From assembly GCA_012735535.1 (NCBI GenBank), contig JAAYHC010000023.1, positions 1 through 43,236 of the forward strand: a stretch of 43,236 bases of DNA. The letters run 5' to 3'. Of the stretch, positions 1 through 8,496 are shown one piece after another (position 1 is the first letter of the stretch; each line of letters begins with the position of its first letter). The position numbers and the translations under genes are program-made. This DNA is from Bacillota bacterium. Its GTDB lineage: Bacteria; Bacillota; UBA5301. The notes beneath the pieces are model-generated. The model saw nothing but the letters and a program-made list of their open reading frames with translations. It was not told the DNA's origin and did no database searches.

Positions 1-195
1 CTCGGCTGCCAAGACGGCTCCAATCGTCAGGCTGATAATTGCCCATTCCAGTAGGGTCAGCCTGTAGACTATCCCGGCGATGACAACCAGCACCGCCACT
101 ACCAGATGGATCTGCATATTCTGCTGCGAACGCACAGCATACCTGATGCCCTGCCAGGCATAACCAAAACTCTTGCCGAGCCTGTCAATCTTCAT
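1..195 (-). CDS. dgkA: Diacylglycerol/undecaprenol kinase DgkA, N-terminal part (cut by window edge)
   Basis: This is the first 65 codons of a gene that runs off the left edge. It is absent from the ORF track because it has no stop in the window. The start MKIDRLGKSFGYAWQGIRYA, then a QNMQIH segment and a membrane helix ending in ...AVLAAE, matches the prokaryotic DgkA family. In Gram-positives these enzymes phosphorylate undecaprenol or diacylglycerol at the inner membrane. The catalytic Glu region lies at the truncated end. The ATG at 195 has a GAAGG ribosome site placed right after the ybeY stop (10-nt gap), so it is translated with ybeY. The order ybeY-dgkA is the standard Firmicutes order, usually followed by cdd and era. 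Confidence 0.9.
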   Translation of the reverse strand, partial: MKIDRLGKSFGYAWQGIRYAVRSQQNMQIHLVVAVLVVIAGIVYRLTLLEWAIISLTIGAVLAAE

Positions 196-204
196 ACGCA
201 GCCT

Positions 205-693
205 TCACTCTCTAGTGAGCCCGGCCTGCACCAAATAGCGCTCTTCTGCCGCCCTCATCAGCAAACGATCGTGCTCGGCCAAGTGATCATAACCCAACAA
301 ATGCAGCAAACCATGTACAAACAAATAGGAAATCTCCCGGCTATACGAATGACCATACAAATCAGCTTGTCGCCAGGCGGTGTCCAAGGAAATCACAATA
401 TCACCCAATACGAGCGGGCCCTCTGCCTCATCACCCGGCTCTATAATGATCTGACCGGGAGCCGTATACTCATATAAGGGAAAAGAGAGGACATCGGTAG
501 CTGAATCGTTTTGTCTATATTCCCTGTTTAACTCCTGGATACGCTCATCATTGGTGAACAATACGCTGACTTCAGCCGCACGGCCAAGCTCAGCCGCAAT
601 AATCTCTTTAGCCAAAGTTTCAAGGGTATTGCCGAGACTCTGGTCGAGTTCGATTTCGCCGTGTTCATTCGTAATAATCACCTCGGTGCCCAC
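205..693 (-). CDS. ybeY: Endoribonuclease YbeY (rRNA maturation factor)
   Basis: YbeY is a single-strand endoribonuclease needed for 16S rRNA 3'-end maturation and ribosome quality control in the cytoplasm. The zinc-binding signature H-x3-H-x5-H is intact as HGLLHLLGYDH near the C-terminus, and the RQNDSATDVLSFP stretch is the family's conserved loop. The track starts the ORF at 759, but the better start is the GTG at 693. It follows a strong GGGAGGTGA site, begins GTEVIITNEHG, and gives about 162 residues, usual for the family. The upstream pgpH stop codon (TGA) is itself part of this ribosome site, so the two genes are tightly coupled. Confidence 0.95.
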   Translation of the reverse strand: MGTEVIITNEHGEIELDQSLGNTLETLAKEIIAAELGRAAEVSVLFTNDERIQELNREYRQNDSATDVLSFPLYEYTAPGQIIIEPGDEAEGPLVLGDIVISLDTAWRQADLYGHSYSREISYLFVHGLLHLLGYDHLAEHDRLLMRAAEERYLVQAGLTRE

Positions 694-697
694 GGGC

Positions 698-2872
698 TCA
701 CCTCCCCTTTTTTGCTTCCATTTCCTTGAGTAGTTTGTCCGGGTATTCGACCCGGGCATGGAAAATACCGGTCAAAACCCTGACAAAGCTATTGGCGATA
801 GTATCAAGGTCTTTGAGCGTCAAGTCGGACTCATCCAACTGTCCATCGTCCAACCGCTCTTTGATGATTTTCCGGACCATAGCTTCGATCCGCCCGGGAG
901 TTGGCCTTTGCATCGAGCGGACCGCCGCCTCCGTGGCATCAGCCAACATCACGATCGCCGCTTCTTTAGTTTGTGGTTTCGGCCCGGTATAATGAAAATC
1001 TTGTTCCTCGATCGTACCGTCTTTCTCATTTTCTTGGGCCCGATGAAAGAAGTACTTAACCAGATCGGTCCCATGATGCTGCTGGATGATATCGGTGATC
1101 ACCTGCGGAAGCTTAGCCTCTTTGGCCATCTCAACGCCATCTTTGACGTGTGAAGTGATGATCAACGTACTTAAGCTCGGCGAGATTTTATCATGCGGAT
1201 TCTCCTGGGCAAACTGATTCTCGACAAAAAAGTACGGACGCTTCAGTTTCCCAATATCGTGATAGTATGCTCCAACCCGCGCCAACAGCGGGTCTGCATT
1301 CACCGCCTCGGCGGCCGCTTCGGCCATGTTGGCCACCATCAGACTATGGTGGTAGGTGCCCGGGGCCTCAACCAACAACCGTTTCATCAACGGCTGATTC
1401 GGATTGGATAACTCGAGCAGTTTAATCGCCGAAGTAATCCCGAAGAGGCTCTCCAGATAGGCGAGTGAGCCAATCGCCAAAATAGACGAAACGATGCCGT
1501 TAACCAGACCCAGATAGCTTTGTTTGATGACCGAAAGCTCATACTGAAACAGACCGATGCCCAAGATGGTAAAGAAGGTGACCCCGGCAACGATGCCGCC
1601 GGCGCGCATCAGGTCGCTGCGCTGGCTCACCTTGGACACAGAAAAGATCGCGGTCAATCCGCCAACGAGAGCGACAACCATGAACCGGAAATCGCCATTG
1701 CCTGCAACCACCCCGACTACAACCGCCAAGAACACGGCTGTCATTACCGCAACCCTGGCATCAATGAGAATGGCTATCAGCATTGTCGCAAAGGCCACCG
1801 GGATGATATAGCCGATACCCGGCCAGGGAATGGCGCTCAGAATTTTGGCGGCAAAGGTCGTCGTTACCGTGACCAAGCCCAACAGGGCTAAGAGAGATTC
1901 ATCTTTTATATAGCGCGGCTCATATTGGTAGATGAAAAACCCCAGCAGAGCGACCATGATCAGGGTCAAGATCGCGATCCCCAGGAAATTGATTAACCCA
2001 CCTTCACCCCGCTGTAGGCCCAGTTCCCGCAGGATCCTCAGGTCTTCTTGGTCGATCACATCACCGCGCCGGACAATCGCTTGTCCCTTGAGAATCCGCA
2101 CCGGTTCGACGGACTGGCGGGCAATCTCTTGGCCGCGCTGTACGGCATCCGGATCTAAAACCAGATTCGGTCGGAGCAGACCGGCAACGATGGTTGCCAC
2201 CGGTTCCAGCGGAAGCGACGCGTTTAACCGATCCGCCAAATCCCGCTCCAACTTCTCCCGGACCTCGCCCAAGTTTTCCGGCGTGATCCGCTCGGACAAC
2301 AAATATGTATTGAGCAAAGTCGCAGCTATATTCTGCAACCGGGGCAAAGATTGAGTGCTATCCAACAGAGCCACTAGCTGCCACGGGCTGATCTGCGCCC
2401 CGGAGATCTCCTCAATTCGAGCGGCAGCTTCTTGGGCAATGCGAGTCCGCTGCTCCGTAATGGACCCGGCTTCCCCCAAACGTGGCTGTTCCATTTCAAC
2501 CAGGGCTTCACTGATCACCTGAAAGACCAGTTCGACCTGGTCGGCCGCGGCTCGAGCAATTTCTCGATTAATCACATAATTAGCCGGATCCTCTTTGATC
2601 AGTTTTAGCGCTTGTTCTTCGGCAGCTTGCCGCAGTTTGGCGGTTGCCGCCTCATCGATGATGGTTCGCGGCGCTTGAATATCGCGGGTGGCGACTTGTC
2701 CAACCTGCAGGTTTACTTGGCGTGGCTCCAGATTCGCACCAAGAATCGCAATCAGCGAAATGGTGAAAACAGCACCCAGCACCCAGCTTTTTTTAAGCAC
2801 GGAGCCTAATTGAACAGCTTGTTTTCTATTAAAGTAGTTTTTTATCGTTCGCCAAAAATCTCGTTTAGTCAT
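698..2872 (-). CDS. pgpH: Cyclic-di-AMP phosphodiesterase PgpH (7TM-HD family)
   Basis: PgpH hydrolyses c-di-AMP to 5'-pApA. The protein (724 aa) has the family order: an N-terminal membrane anchor (about residues 30-47), a large extracytoplasmic 7TMR-HDED region (about 50-285), seven membrane helices (about 295-480) and a cytoplasmic HD domain. The HD motifs are visible as GTYHHSLMVANMAEAA, AYYHDIGKLKRPYFF and a later QQHHGTDLVKYF. The ATG at 2872 overlaps the yqfD stop by 8 bases, so translation is coupled. In most Firmicutes phoH lies between yqfD and this gene; here nothing fits between them. Family assignment is secure; the substrate is taken from characterised Gram-positive PgpH proteins. 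Confidence 0.93.
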   Translation of the reverse strand: MTKRDFWRTIKNYFNRKQAVQLGSVLKKSWVLGAVFTISLIAILGANLEPRQVNLQVGQVATRDIQAPRTIIDEAATAKLRQAAEEQALKLIKEDPANYVINREIARAAADQVELVFQVISEALVEMEQPRLGEAGSITEQRTRIAQEAAARIEEISGAQISPWQLVALLDSTQSLPRLQNIAATLLNTYLLSERITPENLGEVREKLERDLADRLNASLPLEPVATIVAGLLRPNLVLDPDAVQRGQEIARQSVEPVRILKGQAIVRRGDVIDQEDLRILRELGLQRGEGGLINFLGIAILTLIMVALLGFFIYQYEPRYIKDESLLALLGLVTVTTTFAAKILSAIPWPGIGYIIPVAFATMLIAILIDARVAVMTAVFLAVVVGVVAGNGDFRFMVVALVGGLTAIFSVSKVSQRSDLMRAGGIVAGVTFFTILGIGLFQYELSVIKQSYLGLVNGIVSSILAIGSLAYLESLFGITSAIKLLELSNPNQPLMKRLLVEAPGTYHHSLMVANMAEAAAEAVNADPLLARVGAYYHDIGKLKRPYFFVENQFAQENPHDKISPSLSTLIITSHVKDGVEMAKEAKLPQVITDIIQQHHGTDLVKYFFHRAQENEKDGTIEEQDFHYTGPKPQTKEAAIVMLADATEAAVRSMQRPTPGRIEAMVRKIIKERLDDGQLDESDLTLKDLDTIANSFVRVLTGIFHARVEYPDKLLKEMEAKKGR

Positions 2873-4145
2873 TAATCACGAATCCTTCCCAGTTCGCAGG
2901 AGGTGGTTCCCCTACCGCAACCCGGCGGTGAAGCCCAATGTCTTCACGGGCACTCACCAAAACCTCCGCGCGCACTCGGCCGTCCTCGGTGAGGAACCGG
3001 ATCTGTTCATCTAAGATCGTGGCCTCCGGAGGCAACTGCGCCCTGATTTTCGCCCTGGCCAACCGGAGAGCCTCTAATTTAGCCTCCTCCGGTTCAATCT
3101 TAATCTGAACCGTTTGCAGCTCTCGGTATACCAAGCGGACTAGTCTAATTTCACCTAATCTCCAAGGCAGGGGCCAGTACCAGGTTTGTTCTTCGGTTTC
3201 AAATTCCACGTAGGGTGAGACTTTCCTCCCAAGCGCAAGCGTCCGCTCACCCAGGCCCAAGTAGTAAGCACACGTCTGCCTTCCGGTCCGCTCGCGTTGT
3301 TGCGAAGCATACCTCACCTCAGCCGCGGCATCATACCAAGTCAACGCCTGCACCAAACCATCGGCAAAAAGATAACCCCACCGACCCGCCCGGCCTAGTA
3401 AGGAATCAGGGCCTGGGGCTACATTTTCGTTATTATAAACCTCCGGACCGAAGTAATCAAGGGGGACAACCCCGCTAATCAAGACATCTCCCGCCTGAAC
3501 AGTTTGTCCTTTGCGGACTACCGGCAAGCCGGCAAAAGTAATGAGCGAATCAACGACTCCTGATTTCGCAGCCACCAAGTGACAGGGTTGATCCCGTTTC
3601 TCCTCAAAGGATGTCCGCAGCACCGCCTCGACAAACAGAGCAGTGCCCCGTATCTCAACAGCAGCCCAGGACAGTGACTCGAGCTCCGTTAGCAGCAACC
3701 TCTCCAACTCTCTGACCTCGATGCCCCTACTACGGACCCCGGTAGTTATCCCTGCTTGCCCCAGCACCGCTTTAACCTGAACTCGCACCTCCGGGGGAAC
3801 ATTGTCCAGATTGATGAACCAGATAAAACCGCTGGCTAAATACAGCAAGAGACCAACGGCAACAATCCCCACCATGAGGGCCTGATGCTGAAAAAGCCGG
3901 CGGGCCAGAAAAGGCAAGCCACGCCGGCGTCTGATCTCAACGGCCAGCCGTAAACTTTTAATAATCGGGCGCAACCGACGGAAGTCTTTGACCGAAACCG
4001 AGCAATAGAGCCGGTCCGGCACCGGCCGGGAAACGTTGCTAAGCACGATTCCCTCTCTGTTGGCCATATTGACAAAGGTTTCCAGTCGGGCCCCTTTGAC
4101 TCTGATGACAACATATCCTTGCAGACCGTAGCGGAAGAAACCCAC
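2865..4145 (-). CDS. yqfD: Sporulation protein YqfD
   Basis: YqfD is a membrane protein of sporulating Firmicutes, made in the mother cell under sigma-E in Bacillus and needed for efficient sporulation; its biochemical role is unknown. The 426 aa begin GTG with MGFFRYGLQGYVVIRVKG, typical of the family. A single membrane span is seen at about residues 88-110 (GIVAVGLLLYLASGFIWFI), followed by a long, presumably extracytoplasmic domain with POTRA-like and later beta-rich parts (LPVVRKGQTVQAGDVLISG). A GGAGGAG site precedes the GTG start, which abuts the yqfC stop directly (TAG GTG), so the pair is co-translated. Confidence 0.93.
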   Translation of the reverse strand: MGFFRYGLQGYVVIRVKGARLETFVNMANREGIVLSNVSRPVPDRLYCSVSVKDFRRLRPIIKSLRLAVEIRRRRGLPFLARRLFQHQALMVGIVAVGLLLYLASGFIWFINLDNVPPEVRVQVKAVLGQAGITTGVRSRGIEVRELERLLLTELESLSWAAVEIRGTALFVEAVLRTSFEEKRDQPCHLVAAKSGVVDSLITFAGLPVVRKGQTVQAGDVLISGVVPLDYFGPEVYNNENVAPGPDSLLGRAGRWGYLFADGLVQALTWYDAAAEVRYASQQRERTGRQTCAYYLGLGERTLALGRKVSPYVEFETEEQTWYWPLPWRLGEIRLVRLVYRELQTVQIKIEPEEAKLEALRLARAKIRAQLPPEATILDEQIRFLTEDGRVRAEVLVSAREDIGLHRRVAVGEPPPANWEGFVIND

Positions 4146-4451
4146 CTACTTCTCCTCCTTCTGGGCCGCGAAGGAAGGAAAAGCTAAGGAGGATACCCGT
4201 CCATCCACTACGATCTCGGTTGCGCTGATGGAGGCGATGGAAAGTCGTTGACCCTCGAGCCTTAATTCGCCGCCTCGCGCCCGGATTCTGAGACAATCAG
4301 GTTGATATAAGATAATGCCGAGGTGGTTTTCGATGATCACCTGCACCCCGGCGACGACCGTAACCTTGGGCAGGTTTAAAACCACCTCTTCGGGCAAATC
4401 CAGCAACTTTGAGGCCCCGCTGATAAGCCCTTTGCGATGAATGGAGCGCAT
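4146..4451 (-). CDS. yqfC: Sporulation protein YqfC (YabP/YqfC family)
   Basis: This small protein (101 aa) of the YabP/YqfC family, found only in spore formers, always accompanies YqfD. The recognisable core is LPEEVVLNLPKVTVVAGVQVIIENHLGIILYQPDCLRIR, a beta-rich domain. In Bacillus yqfC-yqfD is a sigma-E operon; here a sigma-E-like promoter sits just upstream (see 4473-4500). The ATG at 4451 has a good AGGGAGGA ribosome site. The C-terminus is charged (AAQKEEK). The molecular function is not known for any member. Confidence 0.92.
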   Translation of the reverse strand: MRSIHRKGLISGASKLLDLPEEVVLNLPKVTVVAGVQVIIENHLGIILYQPDCLRIRARGGELRLEGQRLSIASISATEIVVDGRVSSLAFPSFAAQKEEK

Positions 4452-4472
4452 AGAAATCCTCCCTCATGCAGA

Positions 4473-4500
4473 ATTCTATGCGCCCGAGAAAGGAAATTAT
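4473..4500 (-). promoter_or_regulatory. Candidate sigma-E promoter of yqfC-yqfD
   Basis: On the minus strand a -10-like CATAGAAT (4473-4480) lies 17 bases downstream of an ATA (4498-4500). This matches the sigma-E pattern ATA-N16/17-CATACAnT with one mismatch in the -10. It overlaps the last codons of the SPOCS gene and would start a short leader just before the yqfC ribosome site. Known sigma-E control of yqfCD in Bacillus supports it. It would let yqfCD be expressed apart from the glycosyltransferase block. Confidence 0.5.
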
Positions 4501-5162
4501 GCTCGGCCAAACTCTACGCTGCCCCGAAAGCCGCTACGCTGTTGAAAGGCACTTAGTTGTTGTTTCCAGCGCCGATTGAGCTCGGCTTCCATTTCCCGCC
4601 GGAGCAACTCAACATGTAACCGCAGGTCATCCTGATATGAATCGCGCAAACGTTGTTCAAACTCGAAACACTCCTGCTGATACCGTAAAGCATACTCCGT
4701 CTCCAACTCTCGCCGCAGCTTCTCCAGATCCACTGAAAAGTCCGCCGGTTGCGCTGTCTTCTCCGGCGCTAGTTTCTGCTCGGGATCTGATCGTAGCTGC
4801 AGTTTGGGCTCTTGGAGCAGGAACTCATCGGTAGCAAAACCGACCAGTCCTTGATTATCTTGCACCGTGATCGCCAGACTCACCAGGGTAGTCTCACCAA
4901 CTCGTGATCCAGGTCTAGGTTTAGTATTTCTCACCCGACAGTCAACCGCTACGGATTGTCCCGGCAGCGCCCCGAAAACCGTTACTTGTCGGCTAAAAGG
5001 CACCTTGTTTTCGCACCGCTTAACAATGCCTTCGGCATCGACAACAGATACGATCTGCTCCAGAATGCCTTCAATTAAAACTAAATCCGGCTTAACAACC
5101 TTACCGGAGACTTCCTTTGGCTCGGTTTCAATGCTTTTCAGCATCCACTCATGGTTATTCAT
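4497..5162 (-). CDS. SPOCS-domain (DUF3794-like) protein with coiled-coil tail
   Basis: Residues about 18-115 (GKVVKPDLVLIEGILEQIVSVV ... NKVPFSRQVTVFGALPGQSV ... TLVSLAITVQ) fit the SPOCS/DUF3794 domain, found in spore-coat morphogenetic proteins such as Clostridium SipL and in other sporulation proteins. After a proline/lysine-rich linker, residues about 145-210 form a highly charged, heptad-like helix (LEKLRRELETEYALRYQQE) that should make a coiled coil. There is no LysM domain, unlike SipL, and no signal peptide. The start ATG overlaps the stop of the upstream glycosyltransferase (ATGA) and has a GGGAGGA site, so it is the last coupled gene of the glycosyltransferase block. I infer a spore-coat or cortex-interface scaffold; domain assignment is by eye. 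Confidence 0.7.
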   Translation of the reverse strand: MNNHEWMLKSIETEPKEVSGKVVKPDLVLIEGILEQIVSVVDAEGIVKRCENKVPFSRQVTVFGALPGQSVAVDCRVRNTKPRPGSRVGETTLVSLAITVQDNQGLVGFATDEFLLQEPKLQLRSDPEQKLAPEKTAQPADFSVDLEKLRRELETEYALRYQQECFEFEQRLRDSYQDDLRLHVELLRREMEAELNRRWKQQLSAFQQRSGFRGSVEFGRA

Positions 5163-6217
5163 CGTTCAATCCTCCCAAGTAGTTGCCTGAATTCCGACCG
5201 CAACCTTTCCGGAAGATAATGGGCAGCGGTCCGCCGGGCCTGGTCGGCTAGCCTTCGGCGAAGGGGTTCATCGCCTGCCAGTTCTATGGTCAACCGACTT
5301 AATTCGGCCGGTGAAGACCAGTGAAACCCGTTCCAGCCAGGCTGAACAAGCTCCAGGGGTCCACCGGCGGCATAAACAAGTGGTACAACCCCCAAACTCA
5401 TAGCTTCCACTATACTAATGCCAAAATGCTCCGCTCGCTCCGGGGCCTTTGCCTCCTCACAGCCGGCACCATGCCAGAAGAGCTTGGCGCCGGCTAGATA
5501 CCTCAGCAGTTCACCCCGCGCAAGATCTGGTAAAATTTTGACCCGGCACCGAACAGCCAGTTGGCTTAGTTCACGCAGAAAGGCGCGGTCACGCTGACTT
5601 TGTCCCGATCCTCCAATAACATAATATTCCCAGGTTGGCATCTTGTCCCTGACAAGCGCAGAAAATGTGGTGAATAAAGCCCGATAACCCTTATTGTGCA
5701 GATCGGCCTGGAAACGCCCGATGCTGATGATCAGGTTTTGCCGCTCCAGAGTTGGCTGAATGGCCGGCAGGCCCGGCATGGCCGGGGCGATCACCACCGC
5801 ATCCAGCCCCCAGCGTTGTCTGATCCAATGTTGGCAATAGCGGGAGTAACAGATTACCGCCTGATATGAGGCCAAGACCTGCCGAGAAGGAGCTGCCCCG
5901 ACCGGAAACTGGATCACCAATATCCCGGTACGAGCTTGATTTACCGGCGGATCGCCCAAAGTCAGGCAGACAAAACGATCAAAACAGCGAGATAACTTGC
6001 TGACCTGCACATTGCTCAGCTGCGGTCGGCTGAGCCAATCTATTTCAGCCAGGCTAAGGCCAAAGCGCCGGTTTAACTGGTGACGCAGATCAGGCACCGG
6101 AGCAAGCAGGGTTGTCCGGCTATCCACGGCTAATTCTTTGGCCAACAAGGCAGCGTAGAGCTCCCCGCCTCCGAGAGCGGCAAAATACGGATCATAAACC
6201 AGACTAACCAGCGGCAA
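5159..6217 (-). CDS. GT4-family glycosyltransferase
   Basis: This is a GT-B-fold glycosyltransferase of 352 aa. The N-terminus LVSLVYDPYFAALGGGELYAALLAKEL is the usual glycine-rich acceptor-side loop. The C-terminal half carries the nucleotide-sugar site: IISIGRFQADLHNKGYRALF and the E-x7-E motif in EHFGISIVEAMSLGVVPLVYAAGG. It transfers a sugar from a nucleotide donor; donor and acceptor cannot be told. It differs clearly from the three neighbouring GT4 genes, so it is not part of that tandem set. The ORF starts with TTG at 6217, overlapping the upstream gene by 14 bases, and ends in an ATGA overlap with the SPOCS gene, so it belongs to the same operon. Confidence 0.85.
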   Translation of the reverse strand: MPLVSLVYDPYFAALGGGELYAALLAKELAVDSRTTLLAPVPDLRHQLNRRFGLSLAEIDWLSRPQLSNVQVSKLSRCFDRFVCLTLGDPPVNQARTGILVIQFPVGAAPSRQVLASYQAVICYSRYCQHWIRQRWGLDAVVIAPAMPGLPAIQPTLERQNLIISIGRFQADLHNKGYRALFTTFSALVRDKMPTWEYYVIGGSGQSQRDRAFLRELSQLAVRCRVKILPDLARGELLRYLAGAKLFWHGAGCEEAKAPERAEHFGISIVEAMSLGVVPLVYAAGGPLELVQPGWNGFHWSSPAELSRLTIELAGDEPLRRRLADQARRTAAHYLPERLRSEFRQLLGRIER

Positions 6218-7316
6218 TTTGGGCCAACCTCTCTTTGATTCTTAAGGCGCTGTGTTCCCAGGTAAATTTGGCTAAGACGTCTTGCCGGGCTTTCGCGCCG
6301 AGCAACTTGGCCTCCTCCCGGTGCTCATACACCCACCGCATTAAAAAGCGCAGATGTTTCACGCTCGGCTTAGCCCAATAAAAACCTTGATAAACATGGT
6401 CGGTCCAAAAGCCGGCCGGGGTCGTTTTCTCCAAACGTTCCATATTTAAGAGCAGACTGTTAGAATGGTCCATGTACTCCAGATGAGCCGACCAGGCGGT
6501 ACAGATCACCGGCAGCCCGCTGGCCATCGCTTCGATCGCGGGCAAATTCCATCCCTCGCCCCGGGTCGGCAAGACGAAGCAGTCACCTGAGGAGTAAAAG
6601 CGGGGCATATCCGCGTACGGAATCACGTGATCCCATAAGATCGTACGTCGGCGCGCCGGGCCATGCTGGATTTTACTCAAATACTGTCTTCTCAACCGGG
6701 AAGGCTCGATTTTGGCGGTATTGGAAACCTTTAGAACCAGGCAGACATCATCTTTCTCCGTAAATTCACTGCTAAAAGCCTCCAAGAGGAATTCAAAACC
6801 TTTACGCGGGCGCCAATCAAAATTGGACAGAAAAGTGTACCCGGCTCGCTCGGGAATCTCCAGCGGCTCAAGTCCCGGTCGGAAGCGTTCTCCATCAACG
6901 CCAAAGGGCATTACTCTCACCTTGTCGGCCTGGACCCCGCTCTCAATGAAGGTCTTCCGGTTGAATTCGGAAGGAACCCAAATCTCATCCATCCGATTAC
7001 AAGCCTCAACCCAGGACCGGTGCAGACCGGTGGTTTCAATCATTGTCAAACCGATGTTGTAGCGGCCGGGGAAACGCTGAAAAGCCGGGGCGATCATGCT
7101 CTGGAGCACGGGCCAGCCCGGATTTTCCGGAGTCAGAGTAAGCCGGTGAAAGAACTCTCTTTGCTCTGCCGGTAAGCCGACATCCGGCAAGTCAATACCA
7201 ATGGGGTAGAGTTTGATCTGCACCCCGGCCGCGACCAATTTGGGAATAAGGTTCCGGTTCGATTCCGCATAACCGGTGATGTCATGGATATGTCCGTAAT
7301 AGGTGAGGCCTAGCAC
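6204..7316 (-). CDS. GT4-family glycosyltransferase (tandem paralogue 3)
   Basis: A 370-aa GT-B glycosyltransferase starting at GTG 7316 behind a GGGAGGGG site. It begins LGLTYYGHIHDITGYAESNRNLI. The C-terminal Glycos_transf_1 domain shows TFLSNFDWRPRKGFEFLL, CFVLPTRGEGWNLPAIEAMASG and a final alpha-helical bundle. The stretch RMDEIWVPSEFNRKTFIESG is almost the same in the next gene upstream (7330-8469), showing recent paralogy. No signal peptide or membrane helix is seen, so it acts in the cytoplasm, perhaps on a lipid- or protein-linked acceptor. Donor and acceptor are unknown. Confidence 0.87.
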   Translation of the reverse strand: MLGLTYYGHIHDITGYAESNRNLIPKLVAAGVQIKLYPIGIDLPDVGLPAEQREFFHRLTLTPENPGWPVLQSMIAPAFQRFPGRYNIGLTMIETTGLHRSWVEACNRMDEIWVPSEFNRKTFIESGVQADKVRVMPFGVDGERFRPGLEPLEIPERAGYTFLSNFDWRPRKGFEFLLEAFSSEFTEKDDVCLVLKVSNTAKIEPSRLRRQYLSKIQHGPARRRTILWDHVIPYADMPRFYSSGDCFVLPTRGEGWNLPAIEAMASGLPVICTAWSAHLEYMDHSNSLLLNMERLEKTTPAGFWTDHVYQGFYWAKPSVKHLRFLMRWVYEHREEAKLLGAKARQDVLAKFTWEHSALRIKERLAQIAAG

Positions 7317-7329
7317 TAAGAACCCCTCC

Positions 7330-8469
7330 CTAATAGGTGGTATAATAGCCGTGCCGGTTCAGCGGCCGCAAAGTGCTGAGATGGCGGTACATTCGGCTAC
7401 AAGCGGCATCCCAGGTGTAATTAGCTAGAACACTTTCCCGGCCCAGTCTGCCGATGTTAGCTGCCCCAGGTCTGTTTTCAAATACCGAGCGCAGCAACAC
7501 GCCGAGATGGTGTGCACTGGGTCTGGCCCACATCGCCCCTTTGTATACGTGGTCATTGAATGGGTCAACCGGAGGGACGGGCTCAAAACACTCCACATTG
7601 ATCATCAAGGCATTCCCCGGATTGGCGTATTCCGTGTGACCGGACCAGTTCGTCACAATCACCGGCAACCCGGTGGCCATAGCTTCAATCGTCGGCATAC
7701 TCCACCCTTCGCCATGGCTGGGTAGTACAAAACAATCGGCAGCCCGGTAGAAGGCCGGCATCTCCTGATGCGAGACATTCTGTGTCCAAACGATGATTGT
7801 CGGCGGATCAGGCCGACACTCGCGGGCTAGCCTGTCAACTTCGCCCGGAATCCCGCTGAAATCGGCGCCCATGGTGTTAGTAATTTTCAAGATCAAACAC
7901 ACCTCATCTGCTGCCGAGAAGGTGTTGCAAAATGCTCTGACTAAGATATCCCAACCTTTACGCTTGTGCCAATCTAAGACCGACAGAAAAGTATAACCCC
8001 GGCGTCCAGGCACCGGATAAGCCGGTCCGTCCGGCCGAAAACGCTGGTGGTCAACACCAAACGGAAAAACCTTGACTTTTTCCGGACGCACCCCGCTGTT
8101 AACGAAGGTCTCCTGGTTAAAGCGTGACGGTACCCAAACCTCGTCCATGCGATTGCAGTAGTAGACCCAATGCGGGGTTAACCGGTCGGCCTCAAGCATG
8201 GTGACCCCGATGTTATAGCGGCCGGGTACGGCCTCGAAGCTGTTGGCCGGCCTGATTTGGAGGGTCACCGCCCGGTGGGAAACCCGATTATGGACGAGTC
8301 TGAGCAGCAAAGCCTCTAACTCCGGCTCGATCGGCACTTTAACCATCGGCACCGGAGCCGGCTCGACTTGTAGGGACACCCCCAGGGCATGTAATCCTTT
8401 GATGATCGCCCGGCTGACTTCGGCATAGCCGGAGACATCGAAGATATTCCCTTTAAACAGCACTTCCAT
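7330..8469 (-). CDS. GT4-family glycosyltransferase (tandem paralogue 2)
   Basis: A 379-aa GT-B glycosyltransferase. The track opens at a TTG (8475), but the ATG at 8469 (MEVLFKGNIFDVSGYAEVSR) is better placed behind an AAGGGGAAGG site. Domain landmarks are RYNIGVTMLEADRLTPHW, RMDEVWVPSRFNQETFVNSG, TFLSVLDWHKRKGWDIL and CFVLPSHGEGWSMPTIEAMATG with the donor-binding E-x7-E. It is strongly similar along its whole length to the 6204-7316 gene and more distantly to 8497-9573. The gap to the downstream gene is 13 bases. I infer successive additions of related sugars to the same glycan. Confidence 0.87.
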   Translation of the reverse strand: MEVLFKGNIFDVSGYAEVSRAIIKGLHALGVSLQVEPAPVPMVKVPIEPELEALLLRLVHNRVSHRAVTLQIRPANSFEAVPGRYNIGVTMLEADRLTPHWVYYCNRMDEVWVPSRFNQETFVNSGVRPEKVKVFPFGVDHQRFRPDGPAYPVPGRRGYTFLSVLDWHKRKGWDILVRAFCNTFSAADEVCLILKITNTMGADFSGIPGEVDRLARECRPDPPTIIVWTQNVSHQEMPAFYRAADCFVLPSHGEGWSMPTIEAMATGLPVIVTNWSGHTEYANPGNALMINVECFEPVPPVDPFNDHVYKGAMWARPSAHHLGVLLRSVFENRPGAANIGRLGRESVLANYTWDAACSRMYRHLSTLRPLNRHGYYTTY

Positions 8470-8496
8470 GAGCAAACCTTCCCCTTCCCCCTTGAA

